A stretch of DNA of 15,804 nucleotides from JAKEGK01 sp036507695 (GCA_036507695.1 DATCIR010000347.1:1-15804); one strand, 5' to 3'. Shown: positions 1 through 8,117, counted from the stretch's first letter. Program-made: numbers and translations. The notes: generated by a model not told the origin, from the sequence alone.

Positions 1-23
1 GTCTAAGAAAAAACATAACGCGA

Positions 24-42
24 TTTTAACACGGTGTTAAAA
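24..42. repeat. Near-perfect AT-rich palindrome
   Basis: TTTTAACAC at 24-32 is the exact reverse complement of GTGTTAAAA at 34-42, with a single G between. It lies upstream of the terminator at 64-96 and belongs to whatever precedes the window. With a one-base centre it suits an operator for a dimeric regulator better than a hairpin, but no regulated promoter could be assigned to it. Confidence 0.4.
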
Positions 43-63
43 TAACGTTTTTAACCCAAAAAA

Positions 64-96
64 GCCTGTTTTAAGATGAAAAATAGGCGTTTTTTT
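64..96. terminator. Bidirectional intrinsic terminator
   Basis: A 9-bp stem is formed by GCCTGTTTT (64-72) and AAAATAGGC (80-88), with one G-T pair and a 7-base loop. It is followed by a run of seven T (90-96) and preceded by an A-run (58-63) that becomes a T-run on the other strand. It could end a plus-strand gene to the left of the window, or stop minus-strand transcription. It separates that region from the hydrolase at 187. Confidence 0.7.
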
Positions 97-186
97 ACGT
101 GCTGCTGAACACTATCAGCCGATTGCGGTGGCCTGGCCCTAATGGCGATACCTAACGCCGATGATAAACCGTAAATGTTATGACAA

Positions 187-996
187 ATGGTTCCAGTCTT
201 GGCGATTAATACAATGCAACCACTGTGTATCGGTTTACTTAATTGCTTCAGCCGCGCGTACATAACGTTGCGCAGGCAGTGTCTCTTTGGCATAAAATAT
301 TTCGCCTTAATTATAGCGTTGATGTTAAGTAACATCGCTTACGCAAAAGAATGCGTAGTGCTGTTGCATGGCCTGGCGCGCACCGCGGATTCCATGGCGG
401 CATTGGCCAACCGCTTGACTGCGGAAGGGTATGCGGTAAGCAATGTCGACTATCCATCGCGAAAACATACGATTGAGGAACTGGCTACGTTGGCGGTCGA
501 ACCGGGTTTGACGCAATGCCGGGGACTGTCCGCGGCCAGGATTCATTTTGTCACGCATTCACTGGGCGGCATCCTGGTACGGGTGTATTTAAAGGACCAC
601 CCGCGGCCGGATATCGGCCGCGTTGTCATGCTCGGGCCGCCAAATCAGGGCAGCGAAGTCGTGGACAATCTCAAAAACACGCCGGGCTACGAGTTGCTGA
701 ACGGTCCCGCCGGGATGCAGCTTGGCACCGAGTCCACGGATATACCCAAATCCCTCGGGCCGGTTGAATTCGAGTTAGGCGTGATTGCCGGATCGCAAAG
801 CATTAACTTAATTTTATCGACGTATTTGCCAAACCCCGATGACGGCAAAGTATCGGCGGAATCCACCAAGGTCGAGGGTATGGCGGATTTTATTATGTTA
901 CCTACAACCCACCCGTTCATGATGAAGAACGATGCCGTGATCGATCAAACGCTTTATTTTTTGCGGCATGGCAAGTTCAAACACGATACACCCTAA
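187..996 (+). CDS. Exported lipase-like alpha/beta hydrolase
   Basis: Predicted serine esterase or lipase of the alpha/beta-hydrolase fold, 269 residues from the first ATG. Visible features are the oxyanion-loop HGL at 61-63, the nucleophile elbow THSLGG with Ser125 at the centre, a likely catalytic Asp218 or Asp219 in PDDGKVS, and His242 in TTHPFM. The order Ser-Asp-His is normal for the family. Residues 36-53 form a hydrophobic stretch ending in AYA before Lys54, so this is a Sec signal peptide and the enzyme should act in the periplasm or outside. The start is doubtful: no Shine-Dalgarno is seen at 187, and a TTG at 268 would give a compact signal peptide beginning MRRQ. The substrate cannot be read from sequence. 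It appears to be a single-gene unit between a terminator and a tRNA on the opposite strand. Confidence 0.85.
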   Translation: MVPVLAINTMQPLCIGLLNCFSRAYITLRRQCLFGIKYFALIIALMLSNIAYAKECVVLLHGLARTADSMAALANRLTAEGYAVSNVDYPSRKHTIEELATLAVEPGLTQCRGLSAARIHFVTHSLGGILVRVYLKDHPRPDIGRVVMLGPPNQGSEVVDNLKNTPGYELLNGPAGMQLGTESTDIPKSLGPVEFELGVIAGSQSINLILSTYLPNPDDGKVSAESTKVEGMADFIMLPTTHPFMMKNDAVIDQTLYFLRHGKFKHDTP

Positions 997-1097
997 CACC
1001 GCAATCCGGCGGAGCGACGTTGGCCAAGAACGTTGGCTGTTGGTCATGCCGGAATGTTGAAAGTCTAGGCGGCTCAACTGGCTTTTGGTGGCTGAAT

Positions 1098-1171
1098 TGG
1101 AGCGGGTGATGGGAATCGAACCCACGTTAGCAGCTTGGGAAGCTGCAGTTCTACCATTGAACTACACCCGC
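1098..1171 (-). tRNA. tRNA-Gly (anticodon CCC)
   Basis: On the minus strand a 74-base cloverleaf reads from GCGGGTG (1171-1165) to CACCCGC, then T and an encoded CCA at 1100-1098. The acceptor stem is a perfect 7 bp. The anticodon arm has stem GCAGC/GCTGC and loop TTCCCAA, giving anticodon CCC, which reads GGG glycine codons. The T arm carries GGTTCGATTCC. Layout and length match E. coli glyU. No other tRNA lies near it. Confidence 0.97.
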
Positions 1172-1176
1172 TTGGG

Positions 1177-1209
1177 ATTATAAATACACGGAGTCTTGGC
1201 GAAAATCAA
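1177..1209 (-). promoter_or_regulatory. Probable promoter of the tRNA-Gly gene
   Basis: On the minus strand TTGATT (1209-1204) is 17 bp from TATTTA (1186-1181), which would place the transcription start a few bases before the tRNA 5' end at 1171. A consensus TATAAT also sits at 1182-1177, but it is too close to the mature end to serve as the -10 for a transcript with a leader. The call rests on spacing and partial sigma-70 matches only. Confidence 0.4.
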
Positions 1210-1309
1210 GGGGATTGAACGCGCGAGCCCGAGTTGCACTATTTAGAGATGGTTGAGAAGGTTGAGAAGGTAGTGAAGTATAATGTTGATGAAAAACGCC
1301 CCCTCTGAA

Positions 1310-1562
1310 TAATCTGCGCGTAGACCAACAGTAACTTTAACGCAACGGCGCTTCGGCACAAACAATTCATACCATTACAATCCATGCTATCGGATGCTCA
1401 GGATACGCTCTTGGTCCACCATATCCGGAATCCAAAATGCGATCCGCTCATATTTTTCTAGAAATTATCCGGCGCCCCTCGCGTCACTGCGTCTTCGCGT
1501 TTACTAGCGGCGTTAAGTTGCAACGGATGCTTGGGAAGACCCTTCGTTAAATATTTTCAATC
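1310..1562 (+). repeat. Dispersed intergenic repeat, copy 1
   Basis: Aligned by eye, this segment matches 11183-11442 in the same orientation with small gaps. Shared blocks include AATCCATGC, TCAGGATACGCT, GGAATCCAAAAT, AGAAATTATCCG and GGAAGACCC, all in the same order. By eye the better half (from 1379) looks roughly 70 percent identical. No frame is conserved, so it is unlikely to be coding. The inverted ends seen in copy 2 are largely degraded here. Confidence 0.75.
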
Positions 1563-1745
1563 TCGGCGATGCTATAAACGAGGAGCCAAAACACCCGTCA
1601 ATAAAGCCAATGCTGCGCGAACAAATTTGCGGTTACGTGAAATGCCCTGCCCGCTTGACCCATATCATGGCCCCGCCAATGGATTTGCGTGATGATTTTG
1701 CTAATATAACGCATTTCTGCCACTGCTGCGAACTGAATAACAATT

Positions 1746-2486
1746 ATGGATAATCCCGCAGTCCATTCGCCACCTGACTCCGCGGACGTGGTATTCCATG
1801 CCCACGGTATCACCAAGGTATACCAAATGGGCGAAGTGCAGGTGCACGCGTTGCGTGGTGTTGACCTTGACTTATATCGTGGGGAACTGGTGGTGTTACT
1901 AGGGCCATCGGGCAGCGGTAAATCCACCCTGCTGAATATTCTGGGTGGCCTGGATACGGTTACCGATGGGCATGTATTTTATCACGACCGTGATTTAACC
2001 CAGGCCAGTGAACAGCAACTCACGGAATACCGCCGCTACCATGTTGGTTTCGTGTTCCAGTTTTATAACCTCATCCCCAGCCTGACTGCGCAGGAGAACG
2101 TGGCGGTAGTCACCGAGATCGCGGAAAAGCCCATGCAACCGCAAGAGGCGCTGGAACTGGTAGGACTGGGTGAGCGCATCAATCATTTCCCGGCGCAGTT
2201 GTCCGGCGGCGAGCAACAACGCGTGGCGATTGCGCGTGCGATTGCGAAAAATCCCAGCGTATTGTTGTGCGATGAACCCACCGGCGCGCTGGATTCAAAA
2301 ACCGGTGTGGTGGTGCTCGAAGCCCTGGAACGCGTTAACCGGGAAATGGGCACCACCACCGTGTTGATAACCCACAATGCCGGCATCGCCGCGATGGCCG
2401 ATCGCGTTATTCACCTGGCGGATGGCCGCATCAGCGAAGTGCGGATCAATGCACGCAAGGCCGCGCCGCGGGACATCAGTTGGTAA
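1746..2486 (+). CDS. ABC exporter ATP-binding subunit (LolD/MacB type)
   Basis: Cytoplasmic ATPase that should power the permease encoded just downstream. All motifs of an intact nucleotide-binding domain are present: Walker A GPSGSGKST at 53-61, Q-loop Gln105 in FVFQFYNL, signature LSGGEQQR at 152-159, Walker B VLLCDE at 172-177, D-loop ALD at 181-183 and the switch His210 in LITHN. The 246-residue length and the sequence around LNILGGLD are typical of the LolD/MacB/FtsE branch that pairs with FtsX-type permeases (type VII ABC systems). The first 15 residues are a variable tail. No clear Shine-Dalgarno precedes the ATG at 1746. The stop is 12 bp before the permease start, so the genes are co-transcribed. 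The exported substrate is unknown. Confidence 0.93.
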   Translation: MDNPAVHSPPDSADVVFHAHGITKVYQMGEVQVHALRGVDLDLYRGELVVLLGPSGSGKSTLLNILGGLDTVTDGHVFYHDRDLTQASEQQLTEYRRYHVGFVFQFYNLIPSLTAQENVAVVTEIAEKPMQPQEALELVGLGERINHFPAQLSGGEQQRVAIARAIAKNPSVLLCDEPTGALDSKTGVVVLEALERVNREMGTTTVLITHNAGIAAMADRVIHLADGRISEVRINARKAAPRDISW

Positions 2487-2498
2487 CCATGGCTGGCT

Positions 2499-4862
2499 AT
2501 GAAAGCGCTTGATATCAAACTATGGCGGCAATTGTGGAACATGCGCTTGCAAGCCATCGCGATTGGTCTGGTGATTGTCAGCGGCGTCGGTATTTTTGTC
2601 ATGTCGCTCAGCACGCTCGATTCCCTGTTCAACACGCGCGAAACCTATTACCGGGAACATCATTTTGCCCATATCTTTGCCTCACTCAAACGCGCGCCCG
2701 TTAGTATCGCGCGGCGCATTCAGGAGATTCCCGGTATTGAAAAAGTCCAGGCACGCGTGGTCGCCACCATCACCATCGATGTGGAAGGATTTCCGGAACC
2801 GGTCAGTGGCCACTTATTATCTTTGCCCGCGCAAAGCCCCGGGCTTTTAAACCAACTTTATTTGCGCACCGGCCGGTTATTGGAACCCGACCGGGACGAT
2901 GAAGTATTAGTGAGCGAGACGTTTGCCAATGCCCATGGTTTAACACCCGGCAGCAAGCTGCGCGCGACCATTAACGGACGGCGAAAAACGCTGAACATCG
3001 TCGGTATCGCGCTGTCGCCGGAATATATTTATGAAATTGCCCCAGGCGCCATGTTCCCTGACCATAAACGCTATGGCGTGTTATGGATGGCGCAGATACC
3101 GCTGGCGGCGGCTTACGATATGGAAGGCGCGTTTAATGATGTGTCCATTACGATTACCAAGGGCGCCAATGAAAAAGACGTTATCGATCGTCTCGATGAA
3201 TTACTAACACCCTACGGCGGGCGGGGCGCTTATGCGCGTCATGATCAATTTTCCAATCGCTTTCTTTCCGAAGAGCTGAAACAACAACAGACCATTGCCA
3301 CGGTATTTCCGGTGATTTTCTTTGGGGTCGCCGCCTTTTTGTTGAACGTGGTCATCAGCCGCCTGATCGGCCTGGAGCGGGAGCAAATCGCAATATTAAA
3401 AGCGTTCGGCTATAGCAATCTTCAGGTCGGACTCCATTACCTGAAACTGGTGTTGATTATCGTGCTGTTCGGCGTGATGGGTGGTGTGTTGGTGGGCGCG
3501 TGGATGGGCCGCAGCCTGAGTAATATCTATATGGACTATTATCGGTTCCCCTTCCTGATCTATGTATTGCAACCGTATGTCATCTTGTCAGCCGCGGCGA
3601 TCAGTGCGGGTGTCGCGGTGCTGGGCACTATGCACGCCCTGCGGGCCGCCGCTAAAATGCCACCGGCACAGGGCATGCTGCCGGAACTGCCTGCGGTCTA
3701 TCATGCAACGCTGGTGGAGCGCCTGGGATTGCAACGCTGGCTTTCCCAACCAACGCGCATGATATTGCGCCACATCGAACGCCATTCGTTGAAATCATTG
3801 ATTTCAGTCATCGGTATCGCGCTGGCGTGCGGCATTATGATGGTGGGGCGTTTTCAGGAAGGCGCGATCAATTACATGGTGGAAGTGCAATACGGCATGA
3901 GTCAGCGCGAAGATCTGTCCATTACCTTTGTTGAGCCGGCATCCGGGCGCGCGGTATATTCGCTTGCCAGCATCCCTGGCGTCCAGCACGTGGAAAGTTA
4001 TCGCGCGGTTTCAGCACGCTTGCGCTTTGCGCATCGTGAATACCGCACCGCGGTGCAGGGCGTGAATCCCGGCGGCGATTTGCAACGCCTGCTCGATACC
4101 CGCTTGCAGCTTATCGACTTGCCGGAAGCCGGCGTGATACTGACCGACTATCTCGCCGAATTGCTCAACATCAAGGTCGGCGACCCGTTAATCATCGAAG
4201 TGCTGGAAGGCAATCGCCCCACGGTGCAGGTTCCCGTGGTGGGGCTTGTCAAACAATACCTGGGCGTATCGGCGTATATGCAACGCCGCGCCTTGAACCG
4301 GCTATTGGATGAAGGCGATGTCATTTCCGGCGCCTACCTGGCGGTGGATGAACAGTACCAAAACCAGGTGTATGCGGAATTGAAGGACATTCCGCGCATC
4401 GCCAACATTATCATTCAACGGGTGGCAATCAAGATGTTTTACGAAACACTGGCGGAAACTATTTTGTTTTTCACCTTCATTTCAACTCTGTTGGGCGCTA
4501 CCATTGCGTTTGGCGTGGTTTACAATAGCATGCGCATCGCCCTGTCGGAGCGCAATCGCGAGCTGGCGAGCATGCGCGTACTGGGTTATACCCGCGGCGA
4601 AGTCGCCTACATTTTATTGGGCGAAATGGCGCTGATGACCCTGCTCGCGGTACCGCTGGGTCTGCTGATCGGGGAAGGCTTGTGTGCGTACCTGGCGTTC
4701 CGGTTTGATACCGACTTGTATCGGGTTCCATTGGTGTTGCATCCGGATGTCTATGCCTTCGCGGCGAGTGTCGTGATCGGCTCGGCGTTGCTCTCCGGTT
4801 ATATGATCTGGCGTAACCTGAAGCACCTGGATATGGTAGCCGTACTTAAAACCAAGGAGTAA
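2499..4862 (+). CDS. Duplicated FtsX-type ABC permease, 787 residues
   Basis: Inner-membrane permease made of two FtsX halves. Predicted membrane segments lie near residues 18-38, 269-289, 314-336 and 359-380 (first half) and 432-450, 652-676, 706-733 and 751-771 (second half). Each half is one helix, a large periplasmic domain of about 200 residues, then three helices. Each half also has an ERxxxxAxxxxxGY-like coupling motif after its second helix: LEREQIAILKAFGYS and SERNRELASMRVLGYT. These probably contact the ATPase. The length is close to that of YbbP-type permeases and about twice MacB, LolC or DevC. As both halves are on one chain, one copy per complex would be enough. It lies between the ATPase and the adaptor. 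Its stop overlaps the adaptor's Shine-Dalgarno, suggesting coupled translation. No Shine-Dalgarno is evident at 2499. Confidence 0.92.
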   Translation: MKALDIKLWRQLWNMRLQAIAIGLVIVSGVGIFVMSLSTLDSLFNTRETYYREHHFAHIFASLKRAPVSIARRIQEIPGIEKVQARVVATITIDVEGFPEPVSGHLLSLPAQSPGLLNQLYLRTGRLLEPDRDDEVLVSETFANAHGLTPGSKLRATINGRRKTLNIVGIALSPEYIYEIAPGAMFPDHKRYGVLWMAQIPLAAAYDMEGAFNDVSITITKGANEKDVIDRLDELLTPYGGRGAYARHDQFSNRFLSEELKQQQTIATVFPVIFFGVAAFLLNVVISRLIGLEREQIAILKAFGYSNLQVGLHYLKLVLIIVLFGVMGGVLVGAWMGRSLSNIYMDYYRFPFLIYVLQPYVILSAAAISAGVAVLGTMHALRAAAKMPPAQGMLPELPAVYHATLVERLGLQRWLSQPTRMILRHIERHSLKSLISVIGIALACGIMMVGRFQEGAINYMVEVQYGMSQREDLSITFVEPASGRAVYSLASIPGVQHVESYRAVSARLRFAHREYRTAVQGVNPGGDLQRLLDTRLQLIDLPEAGVILTDYLAELLNIKVGDPLIIEVLEGNRPTVQVPVVGLVKQYLGVSAYMQRRALNRLLDEGDVISGAYLAVDEQYQNQVYAELKDIPRIANIIIQRVAIKMFYETLAETILFFTFISTLLGATIAFGVVYNSMRIALSERNRELASMRVLGYTRGEVAYILLGEMALMTLLAVPLGLLIGEGLCAYLAFRFDTDLYRVPLVLHPDVYAFAASVVIGSALLSGYMIWRNLKHLDMVAVLKTKE
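4852..4858 (+). promoter_or_regulatory. Shine-Dalgarno of the adaptor inside the permease gene
   Basis: CAAGGAG lies in the last codons of the permease just before its TAA, with about 9 bases to the adaptor ATG at 4868. It fixes the adaptor start and implies translational coupling between the two genes. Confidence 0.7.
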
Positions 4863-4867
4863 ACAGC

Positions 4868-6067
4868 ATGCGTACCACGTGGCGTCAACACCCGGGCATC
4901 TTGGTCACTGCGCTTATCGTGCTCGGGTTGCTCGCCTGGGGATTCTGGCCGCGGGCGGTGCTGGTGGACACGGCGGCGGCAGTCAAGGGCGCCTTTACTG
5001 TGACTATCGAAGAAGAAGGGCGCACCCGAGTGATTGATCGCTTCGTCGTTTCGGCGCCCCTGGCTGGTGTCGCCTGCCGCATAAAACTCAAAGTGGGCGA
5101 TACTGTAACCCAGGGCGAGGTACTGGTGAACATCACACCCTTGCAATCCCAGGTGCTCGATCCACGCAGCCAGGCGCAAGCCAGGGCCAATGCCGCCGCC
5201 GCGCAATCCGCGCTGCGTTCCGCCGAACAACAAGCGACGGCGGCAAAGGCCACTGCCGAACTGGCGGTAAAAGAAGAAGCGCGCTTGCGCACACTGGCCG
5301 AGCAAGGCTTGGTTCCCAAAGAGGTACACGACAAGGCGCAAACCGGAGTCATTACCACGCAAGCGGCTCGGCGTTCAACGCTATTCGCAGTGGATGTGGC
5401 CCGGTATGAATTGCAGGCCGCCGAAAGTGTTTTGCAATACGCCGGCGCCAAACACCGCGAAGGCGCCGCGCAAGCCATTCCGGTTACATCGCCAGTCAGC
5501 GGCCAAATATTGAAGGTGGCGCATGAATGCGAAGGCGCCGTTGCCACGGGCCAGGCCTTGCTGGAAGTTGGCGATACCTCGGTACTGGAAGTGGAAGTGG
5601 ATGTGTTATCCGATGATGCGGTGCGTATCAAACCCGGGATGCGTGTTATCTTCGATCGCTGGGGCGGCGAGCAACCCCTGGAAGGCGCGGTCAGAGTGGT
5701 GGAGCCTGTGGGGTTTACCAAAATTTCTGCGTTGGGCGTGGAAGAACAACGGGTCCTGGTCATCGTGGATTTTACGTCCCCAAAGGAGCGGTGGCAGCGA
5801 CTGGGCGATGGTTACCGCGTTGAAGCGCGTTTTATTATCTGGCAGGAAGACAACGTGTTGCAAATTCCGGCCAGCGCCTTATTCCGGCATCAAGACGGCT
5901 GGGCGGTGTTTGCGATGGAGCGTGGTAAGGCGCAAATCCACCCAGTTGAAGTGGGACGGCGCAATGGCCTGCATGCGCAAATCCTTAACGGATTGAAAGA
6001 AGGTGACCGCGTCATTGTGCATCCCGGTGATGACATTGAACACGGTAAAAGAGTTAAAGCACGGTAA
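4868..6067 (+). CDS. Periplasmic adaptor (HlyD/RND family membrane fusion protein)
   Basis: Adaptor of 399 residues that should bridge the inner-membrane permease to an outer-membrane channel. Residues 10-28 form one N-terminal membrane anchor with no lipobox cysteine. Residues 46-95 are the first half of the lipoyl-type hairpin domain, residues 97-190 are Ala/Gln/Glu-rich and should form the alpha-helical hairpin, and the second lipoyl half follows near 205-240 (PVTSPVSGQIL). Beta-barrel and membrane-proximal domains fill the rest, ending in LKEGDRVIVHPGD. The start is well supported: AAGGAG, inside the end of the permease gene, precedes ATG 4868. No outer-membrane factor is encoded in the window, so a TolC-like partner would come from elsewhere. 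The combination resembles MacAB and DevBCA systems, with gene order ATPase, permease, adaptor. Confidence 0.9.
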   Translation: MRTTWRQHPGILVTALIVLGLLAWGFWPRAVLVDTAAAVKGAFTVTIEEEGRTRVIDRFVVSAPLAGVACRIKLKVGDTVTQGEVLVNITPLQSQVLDPRSQAQARANAAAAQSALRSAEQQATAAKATAELAVKEEARLRTLAEQGLVPKEVHDKAQTGVITTQAARRSTLFAVDVARYELQAAESVLQYAGAKHREGAAQAIPVTSPVSGQILKVAHECEGAVATGQALLEVGDTSVLEVEVDVLSDDAVRIKPGMRVIFDRWGGEQPLEGAVRVVEPVGFTKISALGVEEQRVLVIVDFTSPKERWQRLGDGYRVEARFIIWQEDNVLQIPASALFRHQDGWAVFAMERGKAQIHPVEVGRRNGLHAQILNGLKEGDRVIVHPGDDIEHGKRVKAR

Positions 6068-6367
6068 GCGTAGACCAGTTTTTGGTTGCTGGAATGTTGC
6101 CGTTTCTGCATCCCGGTGGATGACCCGTCACCGCGATCAGGAGCTGATCAAAACGGGGCTGTCCGGCAACACCCTGAGCGAATGCAAGGCACCGGGAGAA
6201 ATTGAGGGGTTGGTGGAACGACTGGAATGGGTGGCCTCATTCCTGAACGCAATAAATTGGAGGTTTTCGTGCATAGGAACATCCAATGCCGCCGGGTTCG
6301 GTTCTGAGCCGGACCACGGGTGGTAGAACAGGTGGTAGAATAGTTAAGCGAGCAACCGGGAGGCATA
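6068..6367. other. Spacer between the exporter operon and gpmI
   Basis: Three hundred bases with no gene that I can support. An open frame of 68 codons from ATG 6120 to 6326 has a weak GGTGG before it and matches nothing I recognise. A 6-bp hairpin GATCAG/CTGATC sits at 6135-6149 without a T-run. At 6319-6342 a 12-bp unit GGTGGTAGAACA is repeated with one change. The second copy contains TGGTAGAAT, which resembles an extended -10 element 27 bp before the gpmI start, but no matching -35 was found. Confidence 0.5.
6319..6342 (+). repeat. 12-bp tandem duplication before gpmI
   Basis: GGTGGTAGAACA (6319-6330) is followed directly by GGTGGTAGAATA (6331-6342), with 11 of 12 bases identical. The second unit creates a possible extended -10 (TGGTAGAAT). 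Confidence 0.75.
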
Positions 6368-7894
6368 ATGAACAGGCGGCCTGTACTGCTGATTATCTTT
6401 GATGGCTTTGGTCTTAATCCCAACCGTCTCCATAACGGATGGGCACTGGCGCGCACCCCTCACCTGGATGACTATTTCGCTTCCAATCCCCATACCGCAC
6501 TACAAGCCTCGGGTCTCGCTGTGGGTTTACCCGATGGACAGTTTGGCAACTCTGAAGTGGGACACCTCACCTTGGGATCGGGGAGAATCCTTGAACAGGA
6601 ACTATTACGGGTTTCAAGTGCAATCCAGAGAGGCAGCGTGGTGAATAACCCGTCGTGGCAGGCGCTTGTGAAGGAAACCAAGCAGGTACACCTCATTGGT
6701 TTGGTCTCGGACGGCGGCGTGCATTCCCATATTGATCATTTGTCCGGGCTCCTTTCATTACTTAAGGATACCGGGGTTGCCCCGGTGATCCACATGATCA
6801 CCGATGGGCGCGATACTGCGCCGAGGGCGGCGCTCAAGTACCTGACGTCGCTGGAACGGCGGCTGGCTGAACTTGGCGCCGGAAAGATCGCAACGGTGAG
6901 CGGCCGCTATTTCGCCATGGACCGGGCGATGCATTGGGAGCGTACGCGGAAGGCTTGGTCAGCGATGGTGTTGGGCGAAGGCTTGCATGCCGGTTCCGCG
7001 CGGGAAGCCATTGAAGTGGCCTATGATCGGGATGAAGGTGACGAGTTTATCCAGCCCACCGTGATTGGTTCACCGCCGATACCGGTCATCGGCCCCGATG
7101 AGCCGGTGTTTTTCTTTAATTTCCGCAGTGACCGCATGCGCCAGCTGGCGGCGGCGATGGGGCTTGAGGGTTTTCCATATTTCGCGCGCGACATGGCACC
7201 GCGCCGTGTGGTATGCATGACCGAATACAATGCCCAGTTCCCCTTTCCCGTTATTTTCCCCCCGCAGCAACCGGACAACGTGCTCGCCGAGGTCATCAGC
7301 AACGCCGGACTCAAACAGTTTCACTGCGCTGAGCGCGAGAAGTATCCTCACGTGACCTACTTTTTCAACGGAGGACGGGAAAAGCCTTTCGAAGGTGAAG
7401 ATCGCGAGATCGTTCCGTCACCTGATGTAGCGACTTACGATCTCCAGCCGGAGATGAGCGCGCCGCAGGTGGCGGATAATATTATTCAGGCGATAGAGTT
7501 AGCCCGTTACGACTTTATTCTGGTTAACTTCGCCAACGGTGACATGGTCGGTCATACCGCGATCCGAGAGGCGATTATCGAAGCGGTGGAAACCCTGGAC
7601 CGGGAGAGCCATCGGGTCATCCAGGCGGCGCTGCAACGCAACTACTATGTCATGCTTACAGCCGATCATGGCAATTGCGATGAGATGATCGATCCCGCCA
7701 CCGGCGAGCCCCACACGCAACATACGGTCTATCCCGTCCCCTTTCTTTTGTTGGGCGAAAGGACAGCGCAGCTGGGAATCGGCCGTGGCTTGTCCGATGT
7801 TGCGCCGACCGTGCTCGATCTATTACAACTGCCACAACCACCCGCAATGACCGGGCGCAGTTTGATTCTTAGAAGTGCATCGGGACCGGAATAA
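6368..7894 (+). CDS. gpmI: 2,3-bisphosphoglycerate-independent phosphoglycerate mutase
   Basis: Cytoplasmic glycolytic enzyme that interconverts 3-phosphoglycerate and 2-phosphoglycerate through a phosphoserine intermediate. It uses two metal ions, typically manganese. The 508 residues match the family length and it looks complete. Visible signatures are the metal-binding Asp12 in IIFDGFG, the phosphorylated Ser62 in GNSEVGH, VSDGGVHSH and TDGRDT in the mobile transferase domain, NFRSDRMRQ, TYFFNGGRE, NFANGDMVGHT and TADHGNCDEM with metal ligands. The C-terminus MTGRSLI is at the usual place. The start is supported by GGGAGG at 6358-6363 just before ATG 6368. It seems to be transcribed apart from the exporter operon, given the 300-bp gap. 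Its stop codon is embedded in the first unit of a 15-bp tandem array. Confidence 0.97.
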   Translation: MNRRPVLLIIFDGFGLNPNRLHNGWALARTPHLDDYFASNPHTALQASGLAVGLPDGQFGNSEVGHLTLGSGRILEQELLRVSSAIQRGSVVNNPSWQALVKETKQVHLIGLVSDGGVHSHIDHLSGLLSLLKDTGVAPVIHMITDGRDTAPRAALKYLTSLERRLAELGAGKIATVSGRYFAMDRAMHWERTRKAWSAMVLGEGLHAGSAREAIEVAYDRDEGDEFIQPTVIGSPPIPVIGPDEPVFFFNFRSDRMRQLAAAMGLEGFPYFARDMAPRRVVCMTEYNAQFPFPVIFPPQQPDNVLAEVISNAGLKQFHCAEREKYPHVTYFFNGGREKPFEGEDREIVPSPDVATYDLQPEMSAPQVADNIIQAIELARYDFILVNFANGDMVGHTAIREAIIEAVETLDRESHRVIQAALQRNYYVMLTADHGNCDEMIDPATGEPHTQHTVYPVPFLLLGERTAQLGIGRGLSDVAPTVLDLLQLPQPPAMTGRSLILRSASGPE

Positions 7895-7992
7895 CTGGGT
7901 TTGGAATAACTGGGTTTGGAATAACCGGGTTTGGAATTACTACGTTTGGAAAATCATGGATTGGAATTACAAGGACTGGAACGGCAAGGATT
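7888..7992 (+). repeat. 15-bp tandem array, 7 units, across the gpmI stop
   Basis: Seven consecutive units of exactly 15 bp begin with GGAA at 7888, 7903, 7918, 7933, 7948, 7963 and 7978. The first two are identical (GGAATAACTGGGTTT), the third differs by one base, and units four to seven are progressively degenerate. The gpmI stop TAA (7892-7894) is inside unit one. Because 15 is a multiple of 3 the gpmI frame is kept through the array: units one to three carry TAA, while later ones read as pentapeptides such as GLELQ and GLERQ, and the frame then stays open to TAA 8021-8023. Confidence 0.9.
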
Positions 7993-8117
7993 GAATGTCT
8001 TTGACCGGTACCGTCACCATTAAAAACACGGCGATGGACGTAATCGCGCGTGTTCGTGTCATGGCAACACAGGGATAATGTTTCAGCAGGCTGTTAGCAA
8101 CCGACAGGTGATCCAGC

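Larger units (their letters stand above)
1172..1745. other. Non-coding spacer before the ABC operon
   Basis: No convincing gene is seen in these 574 bp. The stretch holds the tRNA promoter, a 9-bp tandem duplication (GTTGAGAAG twice at 1252-1269, then the variant GTAGTGAAG), copy 1 of the dispersed repeat (about 1310-1562), and about 180 bp of leader ahead of the ATPase start at 1746. No clear operon promoter stands out. Confidence 0.6.

Noticed and set aside
51..335. Minus-strand frame of 94 codons at the left end
   Set aside because: It overlaps the terminator and the hydrolase signal-peptide region and has no recognisable features.
4799..5362. Minus-strand open frame of 187 codons across the permease-adaptor junction
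   Set aside because: Gly/Arg/Gln-rich shadow of two real genes.
4885..5763. Long minus-strand open frame of 292 codons opposite the adaptor gene
   Set aside because: It is Ala/Ser/Thr-rich with no domain, and lies wholly opposite a well-supported gene with family motifs; it reflects codon bias of the real gene.
6135..6149. Terminator of the exporter operon
   Set aside because: The 6-bp hairpin GATCAG/CTGATC is not followed by a T-run on either strand.
6120..6326. Plus-strand frame of 68 codons in the spacer before gpmI
   Set aside because: There is only a weak GGTGG ahead of it, no known motif, and the C-terminal half crosses the 12-bp duplication.
7888..7992. CRISPR array
   Set aside because: Units are contiguous with no unique spacers and only 15 bp long; no cas gene is present.
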